Below are positions 42,243 to 50,926 of a stretch of 64,000 bases of DNA, piece by piece; positions within the stretch are counted from its first letter, which is position 1, and the number at the start of each line of letters is the position of its first letter. The notes below the pieces were generated by a model. The model was not told the origin of the DNA and searched no databases. It saw only the letters and a program-made list of their open reading frames with translations. Origin of the DNA: Opitutia bacterium (GTDB taxonomy: Bacteria > Verrucomicrobiota > Verrucomicrobiia > Opitutales > Opitutaceae). A program made the translations under genes and the position numbers. Location: assembly GCA_016187925.1 (NCBI GenBank), contig JACPIS010000026.1:62001-126000 (forward strand), given 5' to 3'.

Positions 42243-44705
42243 TCACGCGCGCACCGTCATCGAGCCATCGGCGGTGATCGCCTGCTGGATTTTGGCGAAC
42301 GAGGCGTTCACCTCGTCGTCCGTCAGCGTGCGCTCGGCGGAGCGGAACGTGAGGGAGAACGCGAGGCTCTTCTTCCCCTCGGGCAGGCCGGTGCCCGTGT
42401 AGACGTCGAACACCTCGACCGCTTCCACGGCGAAGGCCGTGCCCGCCGCCTCGCGCGCCACCTTGAGCAACTGGCCGCGGACTTCCTCGGCATGGCGGTG
42501 CGAGCCGACCACGAGCGCGAGATCGCGCAGCGCGGCGGGGAACAGGCTGAAGTCCTGATAACGGCGGCGGACGGTCGCGCCCGCGAGTTTTTCGGGGAGG
42601 ATGACGAACGAGCACGCCCAGACCTTGCCCTCGATACCGAGCGCGCGGGTCATGGACAGGTTCAGCAGGCCGAACCGGGCGGTCCAGCCGTCCTTCATCT
42701 CGCCGGCGGCGGCGGAGTGATCCTCCTGCCAGCCCCAGTAGGCGCCGCGCACGGGCACCATCTCGTGCTGGGCCAGCTCGACGCCGGCGGCGCGGGCGAC
42801 GATCTCGGCGTGGCGCTTCACGGTGTAGAAATCCGGCGCCGGGCGGGCGAGCCACGCGCGGTCCTTTTCATTGTGGCAGATCGCGAAGCCGACGGAGGCG
42901 CACTCGTGCACCGTGCCGTTGGTCTCCAGGAACACGCGGCCGGTCTCGAAGAGGCGCGAGACGCTGTTGCCGCGCGACTGGTTGAGCCGGAGCGACTCGA
43001 GCAGGCAGAGCACGAGGCTCGGGCGAAGGTGCGACTGGTCCTCGACGAACGGGTTGGCGAGCGCCAGCTCCTGCACGGCGGCGTCGGACACCCACGTCTT
43101 CAGCTCCTTCTCGGAGCGGAGCGTGTAGTTCACCACCTCGTGGAAATGCTGGCCGACGAGGTATTCGCTGACCTGGCGGTTGTAGATCACCGCCGGGTCG
43201 TCGTCGTGCGAGACGAGGGCCGGGCCGGTGCACGGCGCGGGTGGCACCTTGTAGGTACCGTAGAGGCGCAACACTTCCTCGACGAGGTCGATGGGCCGGT
43301 CGAGGTCGCCGCGATAGCTGGGGATGTCGACCGTCCACTCGGGCGAGCCGTCCTGCAGCATGCTCTCGCCCACGATGGCGAGGTTGAGCGCCTTGAGCGC
43401 GTCGCGCATGGCGTCGTCAGGAATGTCGAAGCCGAGCTTTGAGCGGATGTAGGCCGGCGTGATCTTGATCTCGCGCGACCACGGGCGGTCGCCGCCGACC
43501 TGGAACGACGGACCGACCACGGTGCCGCCGGCGGTCTCGAGCAGGAGATCGACGGCGCGCTGCGCGGCCTCGAGCGTGCTGTGCGGATCGACGCCGCGCT
43601 CGAAGCGGTAGGAGGAATCGGACGCGAGGCCGAGGCGCTTGGCAGTCCAGCGGATCGACTGCGGACGGAAATACGCGGCCTCGAGCACCACGTCGGTGGT
43701 GGTCGCGTCGACCTCGGCGCTCGCGCCGCCCATGATGCCGGCGACGACCATCGGCTTCGTCTCGTCGGCGATGACGAGCATGCGGCTGTTGAGCTGGCGC
43801 TCCTTGCCATCGAGCGTGGTGAGCGACTCGCCGTCGGCGGCGCGGCGGACGACGATCTTGCGCCCGCCGATCTTCTTCGCGTCGAACACGTGCAGCGGCT
43901 GGCCGAGCTCGAGCATGACGTAGTTGCCCACGTCGACGAGGTTGTTGATCGGGCGCAGGCCGACGGCGGCGAGGCGGTCCTGCATCCACTGCGGGCTCGG
44001 GCCGACCTTCACGCCGGCGAGGGCGATGCCGACGTAGAGCGGGCAGTCCTCGGCCGCCTCGACGCGGATCTCCGAGAGGATGTCGGGGCGATGGCCCTGG
44101 GTTTCGTTGCGGAACTTGATCTCCGGGAACTTGAGATTGCGGCGGAACCACGCGGCCAGCTCGCGGGCGATGCCCATGTGGCTGAGCGCGTCGGGCCGGT
44201 TGGGCGTGATCTCGAGGTCGAAGACGGTGTCGCCGCCCGGCATGACCTCGTTGAGCGGCGCGCCGATGGGGAACACCGGATTGAGGATGAGCAGACCGGC
44301 GTGCTCGGCGCCGAGGCCGAGCTCGTCGGGCGCGCACATCATGCCGTCGGACTGCTGGCCGCGGATCTTGGACTGCTTGATCTTGAAATCGCCCGGCAGG
44401 ACGGCGCCGGGGAGCGCGACCGGGACGCGGTTGCCCGCGTCGCAGTTGGGCGCGCCGCACACGATGGTGCGGAGGCCGCCGAGGGCCGCGCCGACGTCGA
44501 CCGTGCAGACGGAGAGCTTGTCGGCGTTGGGGTGCTTGGCGCGCGTCTTGATCTCACCGACGACGACGTGCGCCAGCGGCGGCAGCCCGGTGTTGACGAC
44601 GCCCTCGACCTCGAAGCCGAGGAACGTGATGGCGCGCTGCAGCTCGTCGGTGGAGACGCCGTCGAGGTTCAGGTATTGCTTAAGCCAATTGAGAGAGATT
44701 TTCAC
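42243..44705 (-). CDS. pheT: Phenylalanine-tRNA ligase beta subunit
   Basis: An 820-residue bacterial PheT, normal length. Domains in order: N-terminal region (KISLNWLKQYLNL), tRNA-binding OB domain (ADKLSVCTVDVG...RTIVCGAPNC), B3/B4 editing domain (ITPNRPDALSHMGIARELA and following), B5 domain (ITPAYIRSKLGFDIPDD), catalytic-core-like region, and C-terminal FDX-ACB domain (YQDFSLFPAALRDLALVV). With pheS it forms the alpha2beta2 enzyme. Separated from pheS by 86 bases of repeat DNA. Confidence 0.97.
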   Translation of the reverse strand: MKISLNWLKQYLNLDGVSTDELQRAITFLGFEVEGVVNTGLPPLAHVVVGEIKTRAKHPNADKLSVCTVDVGAALGGLRTIVCGAPNCDAGNRVPVALPGAVLPGDFKIKQSKIRGQQSDGMMCAPDELGLGAEHAGLLILNPVFPIGAPLNEVMPGGDTVFDLEITPNRPDALSHMGIARELAAWFRRNLKFPEIKFRNETQGHRPDILSEIRVEAAEDCPLYVGIALAGVKVGPSPQWMQDRLAAVGLRPINNLVDVGNYVMLELGQPLHVFDAKKIGGRKIVVRRAADGESLTTLDGKERQLNSRMLVIADETKPMVVAGIMGGASAEVDATTTDVVLEAAYFRPQSIRWTAKRLGLASDSSYRFERGVDPHSTLEAAQRAVDLLLETAGGTVVGPSFQVGGDRPWSREIKITPAYIRSKLGFDIPDDAMRDALKALNLAIVGESMLQDGSPEWTVDIPSYRGDLDRPIDLVEEVLRLYGTYKVPPAPCTGPALVSHDDDPAVIYNRQVSEYLVGQHFHEVVNYTLRSEKELKTWVSDAAVQELALANPFVEDQSHLRPSLVLCLLESLRLNQSRGNSVSRLFETGRVFLETNGTVHECASVGFAICHNEKDRAWLARPAPDFYTVKRHAEIVARAAGVELAQHEMVPVRGAYWGWQEDHSAAAGEMKDGWTARFGLLNLSMTRALGIEGKVWACSFVILPEKLAGATVRRRYQDFSLFPAALRDLALVVGSHRHAEEVRGQLLKVAREAAGTAFAVEAVEVFDVYTGTGLPEGKKSLAFSLTFRSAERTLTDDEVNASFAKIQQAITADGSMTVRA

Positions 44706-44713
44706 GGAAGAGA

Positions 44714-44794
44714 TTTTTCACCACTAATGGCCACTAAGACCGCACTAATAAAACGGAGCGGATCCGTGTCCCGTTAGTGTGGATTAGTGGTTCA
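44714..44794. repeat. CACCACTAATGG-type inverted repeat between pheS and pheT
   Basis: TTTTCACCACTAATGGCCAC near 44714 is mirrored by GTGTCCCGTTAGTGTGGATT and TAGTGGTTC ending about 44794. It occupies the pheS-pheT spacer and is of the same kind as the GTGTTCATTCGTGTCCATTA phrase before hldD (16581-16608). Confidence 0.7.
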
Positions 44795-45835
44795 AGAAAA
44801 CTGTTTCAGGAAGCGGACGTCGTTCTGGTAGAAGTAGCGGATGTCATCGATGCCGTAGACGAGCATCGCGAGGCGCTCGAGGCCCATGCCGAAGGCGTAG
44901 CCGCTCCACACCGCGGGATCGTAGCCGACGGCCTCGAACACGGAGGGGTCGACCATGCCGCAGCCGCCGATCTCGATCCATTCCTTCTTCACCTTGGGCA
45001 GGTGCTTGGCGGAGAGATCGACCTCGAACGACGGCTCGGTGTAGCCGAAGTAGTGCGGACGGAAGCGCGTCTTCGTGTCCTTGCCGAGCAGCGAGGCGAA
45101 GATGTAGTCGAGCAGCGCCTTCAGGTCGCGTACGGTGACGTTCTTGTCGACGTAGAGGCACTCGAGCTGGTGGAAGTTGGCGCTGTGCGTGGCGTCGGTG
45201 GTGTCGCGGCGGTAGACGCGGCCGGGCGAGACGATGCGGATGGGCGGCTGGCCCTGGAGCATGGTGCGGATCTGCACCGAGGAGGTGTGCGTGCGCAGGA
45301 GGTATTTTTCCTCCGGCACCTTCTTGGTGACGTTGCCGAAACGGGCCGGCGTCGGGAAGTAGAACGTGTCCTGCGCGTCGCGCGCCGGGTGGTCGGCGGG
45401 CGTGTTGAGCGCGTCGAAGCAGTAATACTCGGTCTCGACCTCCGGGCCGTCGGCGACGCTGAAGCCGGCCTTGCGGAGGATGCGGCACATCTCCTCGCGG
45501 ACGAGCGTGAGCGGGTGGTAGGTGCCCGGGCCGGCGTCGGGCGACGGGAGCGTGGGATCGACGGCGGGCCCGAGCTGGGCGGCGATCTCGGCGTCGGCGA
45601 TGCGCTGGAGCGTGGCGTCGAGCTGCGTCTGCAGGCGGGCCTTGGCCTCGTTGATGAGCTTGCCCATGACGGGGCGCTGCTCCTTCGGCACGGTGCCGAG
45701 CTGCTTCATGAGCGCGGTGAACTCGCCGTGCGGGCCGACGTAGCGGGCCTTGGCGGCCTCGAACTCGGCGCGCGTGGTCAGCGCGGCCAGCTCGGCGGGG
45801 GCCTTGGCGAGGAGAGCGGAGAGGGTGTCTTGCAT
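44792..45835 (-). CDS. pheS: Phenylalanine-tRNA ligase alpha subunit
   Basis: A 347-residue class II aminoacyl-tRNA synthetase alpha chain. The N-terminal coiled coil (LSALLAKAPAELAALTTRAE) is followed by motif 2 (FHQLECLYVDKNVTVRDLK) and motif 3 (GYAFGMGLERLAMLVYGIDD). TRFRPHYFGYTEPSFEVD is the amino-acid binding region. Normal length; start ATG 45833-45835. Confidence 0.97.
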   Translation of the reverse strand: MQDTLSALLAKAPAELAALTTRAEFEAAKARYVGPHGEFTALMKQLGTVPKEQRPVMGKLINEAKARLQTQLDATLQRIADAEIAAQLGPAVDPTLPSPDAGPGTYHPLTLVREEMCRILRKAGFSVADGPEVETEYYCFDALNTPADHPARDAQDTFYFPTPARFGNVTKKVPEEKYLLRTHTSSVQIRTMLQGQPPIRIVSPGRVYRRDTTDATHSANFHQLECLYVDKNVTVRDLKALLDYIFASLLGKDTKTRFRPHYFGYTEPSFEVDLSAKHLPKVKKEWIEIGGCGMVDPSVFEAVGYDPAVWSGYAFGMGLERLAMLVYGIDDIRYFYQNDVRFLKQFS

Positions 45836-45875
45836 CGGGAAAATTCAGGGGACCAGCGCGGGCGGAGCCGGATCG

Positions 45876-45927
45876 TGGAGGGCCCAGCTCCCGCTGGGCC
45901 GCGGCCCGTCGGGAGACGGGCCCTCCA
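45876..45927. repeat. Palindromic repeat between rplT and pheS
   Basis: TGGAGGGCCCAGCTCCCGCT...GGGAGACGGGCCCTCCA has complementary ends and an inner GGCCCAGC/GCTGGGCC hairpin. A related GGAGGGCGCAGCTCCCGCTG unit lies near 18930. Confidence 0.75.
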
Positions 45928-45959
45928 AGAAACAGTGCACCGAACAGGCGGAGGGTGGA

Positions 45960-45998
45960 AAAAACAAAAGGACGGGACTCGCGGGGAGACCCGTCCTT
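45960..45998 (-). terminator. Terminator after rplT
   Basis: Stem 45990-45998 with 45968-45976 (9 bp); on the minus strand it is followed by TTGTTTTTT. It lies about 100 bases after the rplT stop and before pheS, so rpmI-rplT and pheS are probably separate units. Confidence 0.75.
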
Positions 45999-46095
45999 CA
46001 GGGAAGTGGTTTCTGAAACCGAAGGCGAGCCTGTTAGCCGGCTCGCGTTGTCGGGTGGGCGGTTCGTCGGGGACGACCCGCCCTGCCCTTTGTCG

Positions 46096-46470
46096 TCAGG
46101 CCTTGGCGGCCTTGGCCTTCAACGCGCTCTGGGCTTGCTTGACCAGGCCGGTAAACGCCACGGCGTCGGCGATCGCGATCTCGGAGAGCTGGCGACGGTC
46201 GAGCTGGATGTTGGCGGCCTTCAGCCCCTCGATGAAGCGGCTGTAGGTGATGCCGGCCTCGCGGCAGGCGGCGTTCAGACGCACGATCCAAAGGCCGCGC
46301 ATGTTGGCCTTCTTCTTCTTGCGGTCGATGTAGGCGTATTGCCAGGCGTGCTGGACCGCTTCCTTGGCGTAGCGGAACAGCTTCGATTTGCTGCCGAAAT
46401 AGCCCTTGGCGTATTTCAGCACTTTCTTGCGGCGCTTGCGCGACGCGGGGGAGTTGGTGACACGAGCCAT
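46096..46470 (-). CDS. rplT: 50S ribosomal protein bL20
   Basis: A 124-residue protein: MARVTNSPASRKRRKKVLKY, then GYFGSKSKLFRYAKEAVQHAWQYAY and RIVRLNAACREAG-like helices that bind 23S rRNA. Slightly longer than the usual 118 residues because of the Ala/Lys tail (LKAKAAKA). It follows rpmI by 87 bases. In many bacteria bL20 represses its own operon; infC is not seen upstream here. Confidence 0.97.
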   Translation of the reverse strand: MARVTNSPASRKRRKKVLKYAKGYFGSKSKLFRYAKEAVQHAWQYAYIDRKKKKANMRGLWIVRLNAACREAGITYSRFIEGLKAANIQLDRRQLSEIAIADAVAFTGLVKQAQSALKAKAAKA

Positions 46471-46557
46471 GTTTAGTGGAGGTTGGGTCGCCGGCAGGTC
46501 GGTTCGTTAGACGGTCACCTGCCTGGCGAAGTTATGGTTTTCGCTTCGGCTGTCGGG

Positions 46558-46752
46558 TTAGAGCCCAAAGGGCAGACAGCGCTTGAGCGGCTCGGCATGG
46601 CCATCGGCCACGAGCTTGTCCCGGGAGGCACGGCGTTTGGACTTCGTGCTCTTCGAGGCCAGCAGGTGACGGAAGCCAGGCGTGCGCCGGATCAGCTTGC
46701 CCTTGGCGGACAGCTTGAAGCGCTTGGCAACGGACTTTTTGGTCTTTTGCAT
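46558..46752 (-). CDS. rpmI: 50S ribosomal protein bL35
   Basis: A 64-residue basic protein (MQKTKKSVAKRFKLSAKGKL; RTPGFRHLLASKSTKSKRR). This is the complete bL35 pattern. Start ATG 46750-46752; longer in-frame starts are not homologous. First gene of an rpmI-rplT pair, divergent from the DapB-like gene. infC, which commonly precedes rpmI, is not in the window. Confidence 0.96.
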   Translation of the reverse strand: MQKTKKSVAKRFKLSAKGKLIRRTPGFRHLLASKSTKSKRRASRDKLVADGHAEPLKRCLPFGL

Positions 46753-46928
46753 GACGGAGAGCGGACGAAAACAGAGAGCCGATGCACGCTTGGCAAGTGT
46801 TTTGTCGGGAAAAGTGCTTCCGCCCCCTCTCCTCCTCCGGCCTAACCGCCCGGCATGGAGGCGGCTACAACGGCGGTCCGCCGCGCGCACGCTTTACTTT
46901 GGGCCGCGCGCGGCGCTCAATAGGGCAA

Positions 46929-47936
46929 ATGAAGAAAGTGAAGGTCGCGCAGTTCGGGCTCGGCCCGATCGGACTGGAATCGCTCAAGCTCGCCGCCACC
47001 CTGCCCTGGATCGAGGTGATCGGCGCGGTCGACAAGGACCCGGCCAAGGCCGGACGCCCGCTGACCGAATTGACCGGCCTCGGCTCGCTCGACGGCCTGT
47101 GCGTCTCGCGCGATCTCGAGCAGTTGTTCCGCGAGACGCCGCCCGAGGTGATCCTGCACACGGCATCGTCGAGCGCGGCCACCTCGCTCGCGCAGATGCG
47201 CCCCGCGCTGGAGCTCGGCGTGAACGTGGCCTCGACCTGCGAGGAACTGATTTTCCCGGCGCACAAATCGCCCAAGCTGGCGAAGGAATACGATGCGCTC
47301 TGCCGGCACACCGGCGCGCGCCTGACCGCCACCGGCGTGAATCCCGGCTTCGTGATGGACGTGCTGCCGCTCTGCCTGACCGGCGTCAGCCGCACGGTGG
47401 ACAGCATATATGTAGAGCGCGTCGTGGACGCCGCGACACGCCGCCAGCCGCTGCAGGCCAAGATCGGCAGCGGGCAGGACTCCGAGGAATTCCGCGCGAA
47501 ACTGCAAACCGGCGCCGCGGGCCACGCGGGCCTGTGCGAATCGGTGGCGCTCATCGCGCACGCGCTCGGCTGGGCGCTGGACGAAATCACCGAGGCCGGC
47601 GAACCCGTGGTCGCGCAGCGGGAAGTCCGCACGAAATTTTTTCAGGTGCCGCCCGGCCGGACGACCGGCATCCACCAGCGCGCCATCGGCCGGCGCGGCG
47701 ATGCGGAAAAAATCGTGCTCGATATCCGGATGTACCTCGACGCACCGGAGCCGCACGACCGCATCCTCATCCGGGGACAACCTCCACTCGACGTGCTCGT
47801 GTCAGGCGGCGTGGCGGGCGACGACGCCACCGTCGCGGCACTGATCAACACGGTGCCGCGCCTGCTCGCCGCGCCGCCCGGATTGCACCTGCCGAGCGAT
47901 CTCGCGCTGCCGAAATGGGCCGCGCCGAACGCGTGA
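46929..47936 (+). CDS. DapB/diaminopentanoate-dehydrogenase-like NAD(P)-dependent oxidoreductase
   Basis: A 335-residue protein: KVAQFGLGPIGLESLKLAAT (Rossmann), IEVIGAVDKDPAKAGRPL, EVILHTASSS, then TGVNPGFVMDVLPLCLTGVS and AGLCESVALIAHALGW. This is the dihydrodipicolinate-reductase-like fold, closest in pattern to 2,4-diaminopentanoate dehydrogenase (Ord) rather than true DapB. The substrate is uncertain; a short amino or oxo acid is likely. Starts at ATG 46929. It stands alone upstream of a tRNA cluster. Confidence 0.82.
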   Translation: MKKVKVAQFGLGPIGLESLKLAATLPWIEVIGAVDKDPAKAGRPLTELTGLGSLDGLCVSRDLEQLFRETPPEVILHTASSSAATSLAQMRPALELGVNVASTCEELIFPAHKSPKLAKEYDALCRHTGARLTATGVNPGFVMDVLPLCLTGVSRTVDSIYVERVVDAATRRQPLQAKIGSGQDSEEFRAKLQTGAAGHAGLCESVALIAHALGWALDEITEAGEPVVAQREVRTKFFQVPPGRTTGIHQRAIGRRGDAEKIVLDIRMYLDAPEPHDRILIRGQPPLDVLVSGGVAGDDATVAALINTVPRLLAAPPGLHLPSDLALPKWAAPNA

Positions 47937-48003
47937 GCGGGCGGATTTTTTGCCCGCGCAAAAACCAATTTTCTCCTCTGGCGCGCAGAATCGGGAAAAG
48001 GGG

Positions 48004-48032
48004 TTGACAAGGTCCGGCCAATATCAACTTTT
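48004..48032 (+). promoter_or_regulatory. Possible promoter of the tRNA-Lys/Thr/Gln cluster
   Basis: A perfect TTGACA hexamer lies at 48004-48009, 38 bases before tRNA-Lys. The -10 region is weak (TATCAACTT stretch at 48022-48030), so only the -35 is convincing. Confidence 0.4.
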
Positions 48033-48047
48033 GCCCGTCTTGCTTCC

Positions 48048-48122
<75 letters not shown>

Positions 48123-48171
48123 AGCTTGTGTTGTTTGTCAATTTCTCCGACTCTCATGCGCAGCGCGCCAC

Positions 48172-48246
48172 GCCGGCGTAGCTCAACGGTAGAGCACCTG
48201 TTTTGTAAACAGGCGGTTGCGGGTTCGAATCCAGTCGCCGGCTCCA
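48172..48246 (+). tRNA. tRNA-Thr (anticodon TGT)
   Basis: A 75-nt cloverleaf. Acceptor GCCGGCG/CGCCGGC, anticodon stem CCTGT/ACAGG with loop TTTGTAA, T-loop TTCGAAT, CCA at 48244-48246. Confidence 0.96.
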
Positions 48247-48304
48247 CTTCCCCACGGGGCGGCGCTCATCGCTCATTTCGCGACCTTCGTCGATTTTTTC
48301 CCAC

Positions 48305-48378
48305 TGCCCGATGGTGTAATGGTAGCACGAACGACTCTGACTCGTTCTGTCTAGGTTCGAGTCCTAGTCGGGCAGCCA
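48305..48378 (+). tRNA. tRNA-Gln (anticodon CTG)
   Basis: A 74-nt cloverleaf. Acceptor TGCCCGA/TCGGGCA, anticodon loop CTCTGAC, T-loop TTCGAGT, CCA at 48376-48378. About 240 bases later the Ton cluster begins; the spacer 48379-48620 holds no gene but has a TTGACA at 48412-48417 that could drive it. Confidence 0.96.
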
Positions 48379-48620
48379 CACGTGAAAAAAAATTCCGGCA
48401 CAGAAAGCGCATTGACAGTCGAAAGCAGTTCCAAACAACATTCGCCCCCGTACCAGTTCACCTCTTGCCCCCGCAGTCAAAGCACACACCCACTTTCCCG
48501 GCCGACCTGAATACGAGGCAGGCGCGAGCTTGAATGCTCGGCTGCCCACCGGCCCGTGTCCCGAGATTTTCCCCAACCAACGTCGATTCCGACTAACTTC
48601 AATCCACATCTAATCGCATT

Positions 48621-49286
48621 ATGATCACTGCACACATGCCCCTGGCGTTCCTGATGAATCAGACTCCGATGGAGTTGTTTAAGCACGGCGGCCCCATCAT
48701 GTGGCCGATTCTCCTCGTCTCGTTCCTCATGATCACGGTCGCCATGGAGCGCATCATTTTCATTTTCCGCGAGAACTCCCGCCGCCAGCCCGACGTTGTT
48801 GAAAAAATGCTGGAGAAGGTCGAGGCCCGCGACATCGACGGCGCCGTCGAGCTGGGCAAGAAGTCCAACGATTACGTCGCCCGCATCATGGTTTACGCCC
48901 TCACCCACAAGGAACACTCGCTCGGCAACGCCTTCACCCGCGCCGCCAACCAGGAACTGCAGCGCTTCAGCCAGGGCCTCCCCACGCTCGACACCTGCAT
49001 CACCGCCGCACCGCTGCTCGGCCTCCTCGGCACGGTCACGGGCATGATGAACACCTTCGGCGCCCTCTCGGGCGGTGACATCGCCGCCGCCGCCGGCCAG
49101 ATCACCGGTGGTGTCGCCGAGGCGCTCATCGCCACGGCCTGCGGTCTGATGGTCGCGGTCACCGGCCTGCTGCCCTACAATTATCTCAATGCCCGCCTGG
49201 AGGAAGCCCGCCACGAAGTCGAGGACGCCTCCAATTCGCTCGAGATCATCATCAACAAGAGCGAGAGTGCCCACGCCGCCCACTGA
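48621..49286 (+). CDS. exbB: ExbB/TolQ/MotA-family proton channel protein
   Basis: A 221-residue inner-membrane protein with three helices (about residues 26-48, 122-146, 163-185). APLLGLLGTVTGMMNTFGAL is the MotA/ExbB signature around TM2, and GGVAEALIATACGLMVAV forms TM3 with the conserved Thr/Ala lining. It uses the proton gradient to drive TonB. First gene of exbB-exbD-exbD-tonB. Confidence 0.95.
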   Translation: MITAHMPLAFLMNQTPMELFKHGGPIMWPILLVSFLMITVAMERIIFIFRENSRRQPDVVEKMLEKVEARDIDGAVELGKKSNDYVARIMVYALTHKEHSLGNAFTRAANQELQRFSQGLPTLDTCITAAPLLGLLGTVTGMMNTFGALSGGDIAAAAGQITGGVAEALIATACGLMVAVTGLLPYNYLNARLEEARHEVEDASNSLEIIINKSESAHAAH

Positions 49287-49330
49287 GCGCGCGCTGAGCA
49301 TTCTTTCGGCAACCCTTAATCCCTACTGAT

Positions 49331-49750
49331 ATGCACGGTGGTGGCGGCGGTACAGGCCCCGGCGGCGTCAAGAAGGCACGCATTGAGATCATCCCTCTCA
49401 TTGACGTCATCTTCTTCCTGCTCGCCACGTTCGTCCTGTTCACTCTTTCGCTCAACAAATCGAACGGCCTGAATGTCCAGCTGCCCGTCTCGGCGACCAG
49501 CGAGCCCCGCGATCCTGCCGGCTCGGTCACCATCACGGTCACGGACGAGGGCACCCTCGCGTGGAACAAGGACCTCGTCACCCTCGACGAGTTTCTCCAA
49601 CGCCTGCAGCAATACCGTGTTCAGGAGCCGGAAGGTCGCATCCTGATCAACGGCGACGAGCGCGCGTTCTTCGCGCAGGCGATTTACGTCTTCGACGAGG
49701 CCCGCAAAGCCGGCTTCACGAAGGTCTACATCGAGACTCGCGTCCGCTGA
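49331..49750 (+). CDS. exbD: ExbD-family biopolymer transport protein, copy 1
   Basis: A 139-residue protein. A short glycine-rich N-terminus (MHGGGGGTGPGGVKKAR) precedes one transmembrane helix (IEIIPLIDVIFFLLATFVLF) that carries the essential Asp. The rest is the periplasmic ExbD domain with VTITVTDEGTLAWNKDLVTL. Partner of ExbB and TonB. The polyglycine start is unusual. Confidence 0.93.
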   Translation: MHGGGGGTGPGGVKKARIEIIPLIDVIFFLLATFVLFTLSLNKSNGLNVQLPVSATSEPRDPAGSVTITVTDEGTLAWNKDLVTLDEFLQRLQQYRVQEPEGRILINGDERAFFAQAIYVFDEARKAGFTKVYIETRVR

Positions 49751-49813
49751 CGCCAGCGCACGTCTCTAATAAAACAGTTCCACGCGCGTATAACCGACAA
49801 AGCAGCCACCCTC

Positions 49814-50245
49814 ATGGAAGGCATCAAAATCAAAGTTTCGAATCGCAAGAAGGCGCGCATCGAGATCATCCCGCTCATCGACGTCATTTTCTTTCTGCTG
49901 GCGACCTTTGTGCTGTTCACCCTCTCGCTGAACCGCATCCAGTCGGTGCCGGTCAACCTCCCCGTCGCGGCGCCACCCAGCAACACGCCGCCCAACGAGA
50001 AGGACACCGCCACCATCCAGATTTCCGGCGAAGGCGCCCTGTTCTGGAACCGCGAGCTCATCGACCTCGCCGAGTTGCCCGCCCGTATCGCCCACATGAA
50101 GACCCAGTCCGAGGATCCCCGCATCCTTATCGCCGGTGACGAGAAGGCCCGCTTCGGCGCCACCATCACGGTGCTCGACGAGGTCCGCAAGGCCGGCATC
50201 GAGAAGTTCTCGGTTGAAACCCGCACCCGCCCGACGGGCAAATAA
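49814..50245 (+). CDS. exbD: ExbD-family biopolymer transport protein, copy 2
   Basis: A 143-residue paralogue of copy 1 with the same TM segment (EIIPLIDVIFFLLATFVLFT) and conserved Asp. The periplasmic part has NEKDTATIQISGEGALFWNR. Two different ExbD proteins in one locus could form a hetero-dimer in the ExbB pore. 15 bases before tonB. Confidence 0.93.
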   Translation: MEGIKIKVSNRKKARIEIIPLIDVIFFLLATFVLFTLSLNRIQSVPVNLPVAAPPSNTPPNEKDTATIQISGEGALFWNRELIDLAELPARIAHMKTQSEDPRILIAGDEKARFGATITVLDEVRKAGIEKFSVETRTRPTGK

Positions 50246-50260
50246 TCCGGAGACGCCCCC

Positions 50261-50920
50261 ATGCGCAAAGACCTGATTGTTGGTATCCTCGCCTCCGTGC
50301 TCCTGCACGTGACGTTCCTCTTCGGCTTCAACACCAAGGCCGTCAAGAAGGCCAAGACCGTGGAAGAAAAGCAGGAGCTCATCCAGATGGAGATGCCGCC
50401 CATCGAGCCGGACAAGGAAGAGACCGTCGACGAGCTCCCCGAGGAGCAGGTGACCAACCAGCTCGCCCCGCCCAGCCTCGTAGACCTCCCCTCCGTCGTT
50501 CCCGTCAACGCCTTCACCCAGCCCCTTCAGCCCCCGCCTCCTCCCGGCCTCACCGCCGCCAAGGGCGCCATCTCGATCCCAGTCACCAAGCCGGGCGCGC
50601 AGTTCGGCAAGGGCATGAAGGATCTGTTCGACGTCGCCAACCTCGATCAGGTGCCCCAGGCGCGCGTCCAGCCGGCCCCGGCCTATCCCTTTGAAATGCG
50701 CCGCGCCGGCATCAGCGGCGAGGTCACCATCGGCTTCATCGTCACCAGCTCCGGCGACGTCGTGGAGGCCTACGTGATCAAGTCCAGCCAGCGCGAATTC
50801 GAGGTGCCCGCCCTGCAGGCCGTCCAGAAATGGAAGTTCCGTCCGGGCAAGAAGGGCGGCCGCGCGGTCAATACGAAGATGCAGGTCCCGCTCGTGTTCA
50901 ACCTCAACGAAGACTCCTAA
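50261..50920 (+). CDS. tonB: TonB-family energy transducer
   Basis: A 219-residue protein. An N-terminal anchor (LIVGILASVLLHVTFLFGF) with the His typical of TonB is followed by a Lys/Glu- and Pro-rich periplasmic spacer (PPIEPDKEETVDELPEEQ, QPPPPPGL) and the C-terminal TonB domain (PAYPFEMRRAGISGEVTIGF...ALQAVQKWKFRPGKKGG). It transmits ExbB/ExbD energy to outer-membrane receptors. No receptor gene is nearby. Confidence 0.94.
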   Translation: MRKDLIVGILASVLLHVTFLFGFNTKAVKKAKTVEEKQELIQMEMPPIEPDKEETVDELPEEQVTNQLAPPSLVDLPSVVPVNAFTQPLQPPPPPGLTAAKGAISIPVTKPGAQFGKGMKDLFDVANLDQVPQARVQPAPAYPFEMRRAGISGEVTIGFIVTSSGDVVEAYVIKSSQREFEVPALQAVQKWKFRPGKKGGRAVNTKMQVPLVFNLNEDS

Positions 50921-50926
50921 GCTGCC

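Noticed and set aside
44706-44791. T-box or tRNA-like leader before pheT
   Set aside because: The spacer is a CACCACTAATGG-type inverted repeat without specifier loop or T-box sequence.
48412-48440. Promoter for the Ton operon with TTGACA at 48412-48417
   Set aside because: No acceptable -10 at 16-18 bases; kept only as a remark because the -35 alone is weak evidence.
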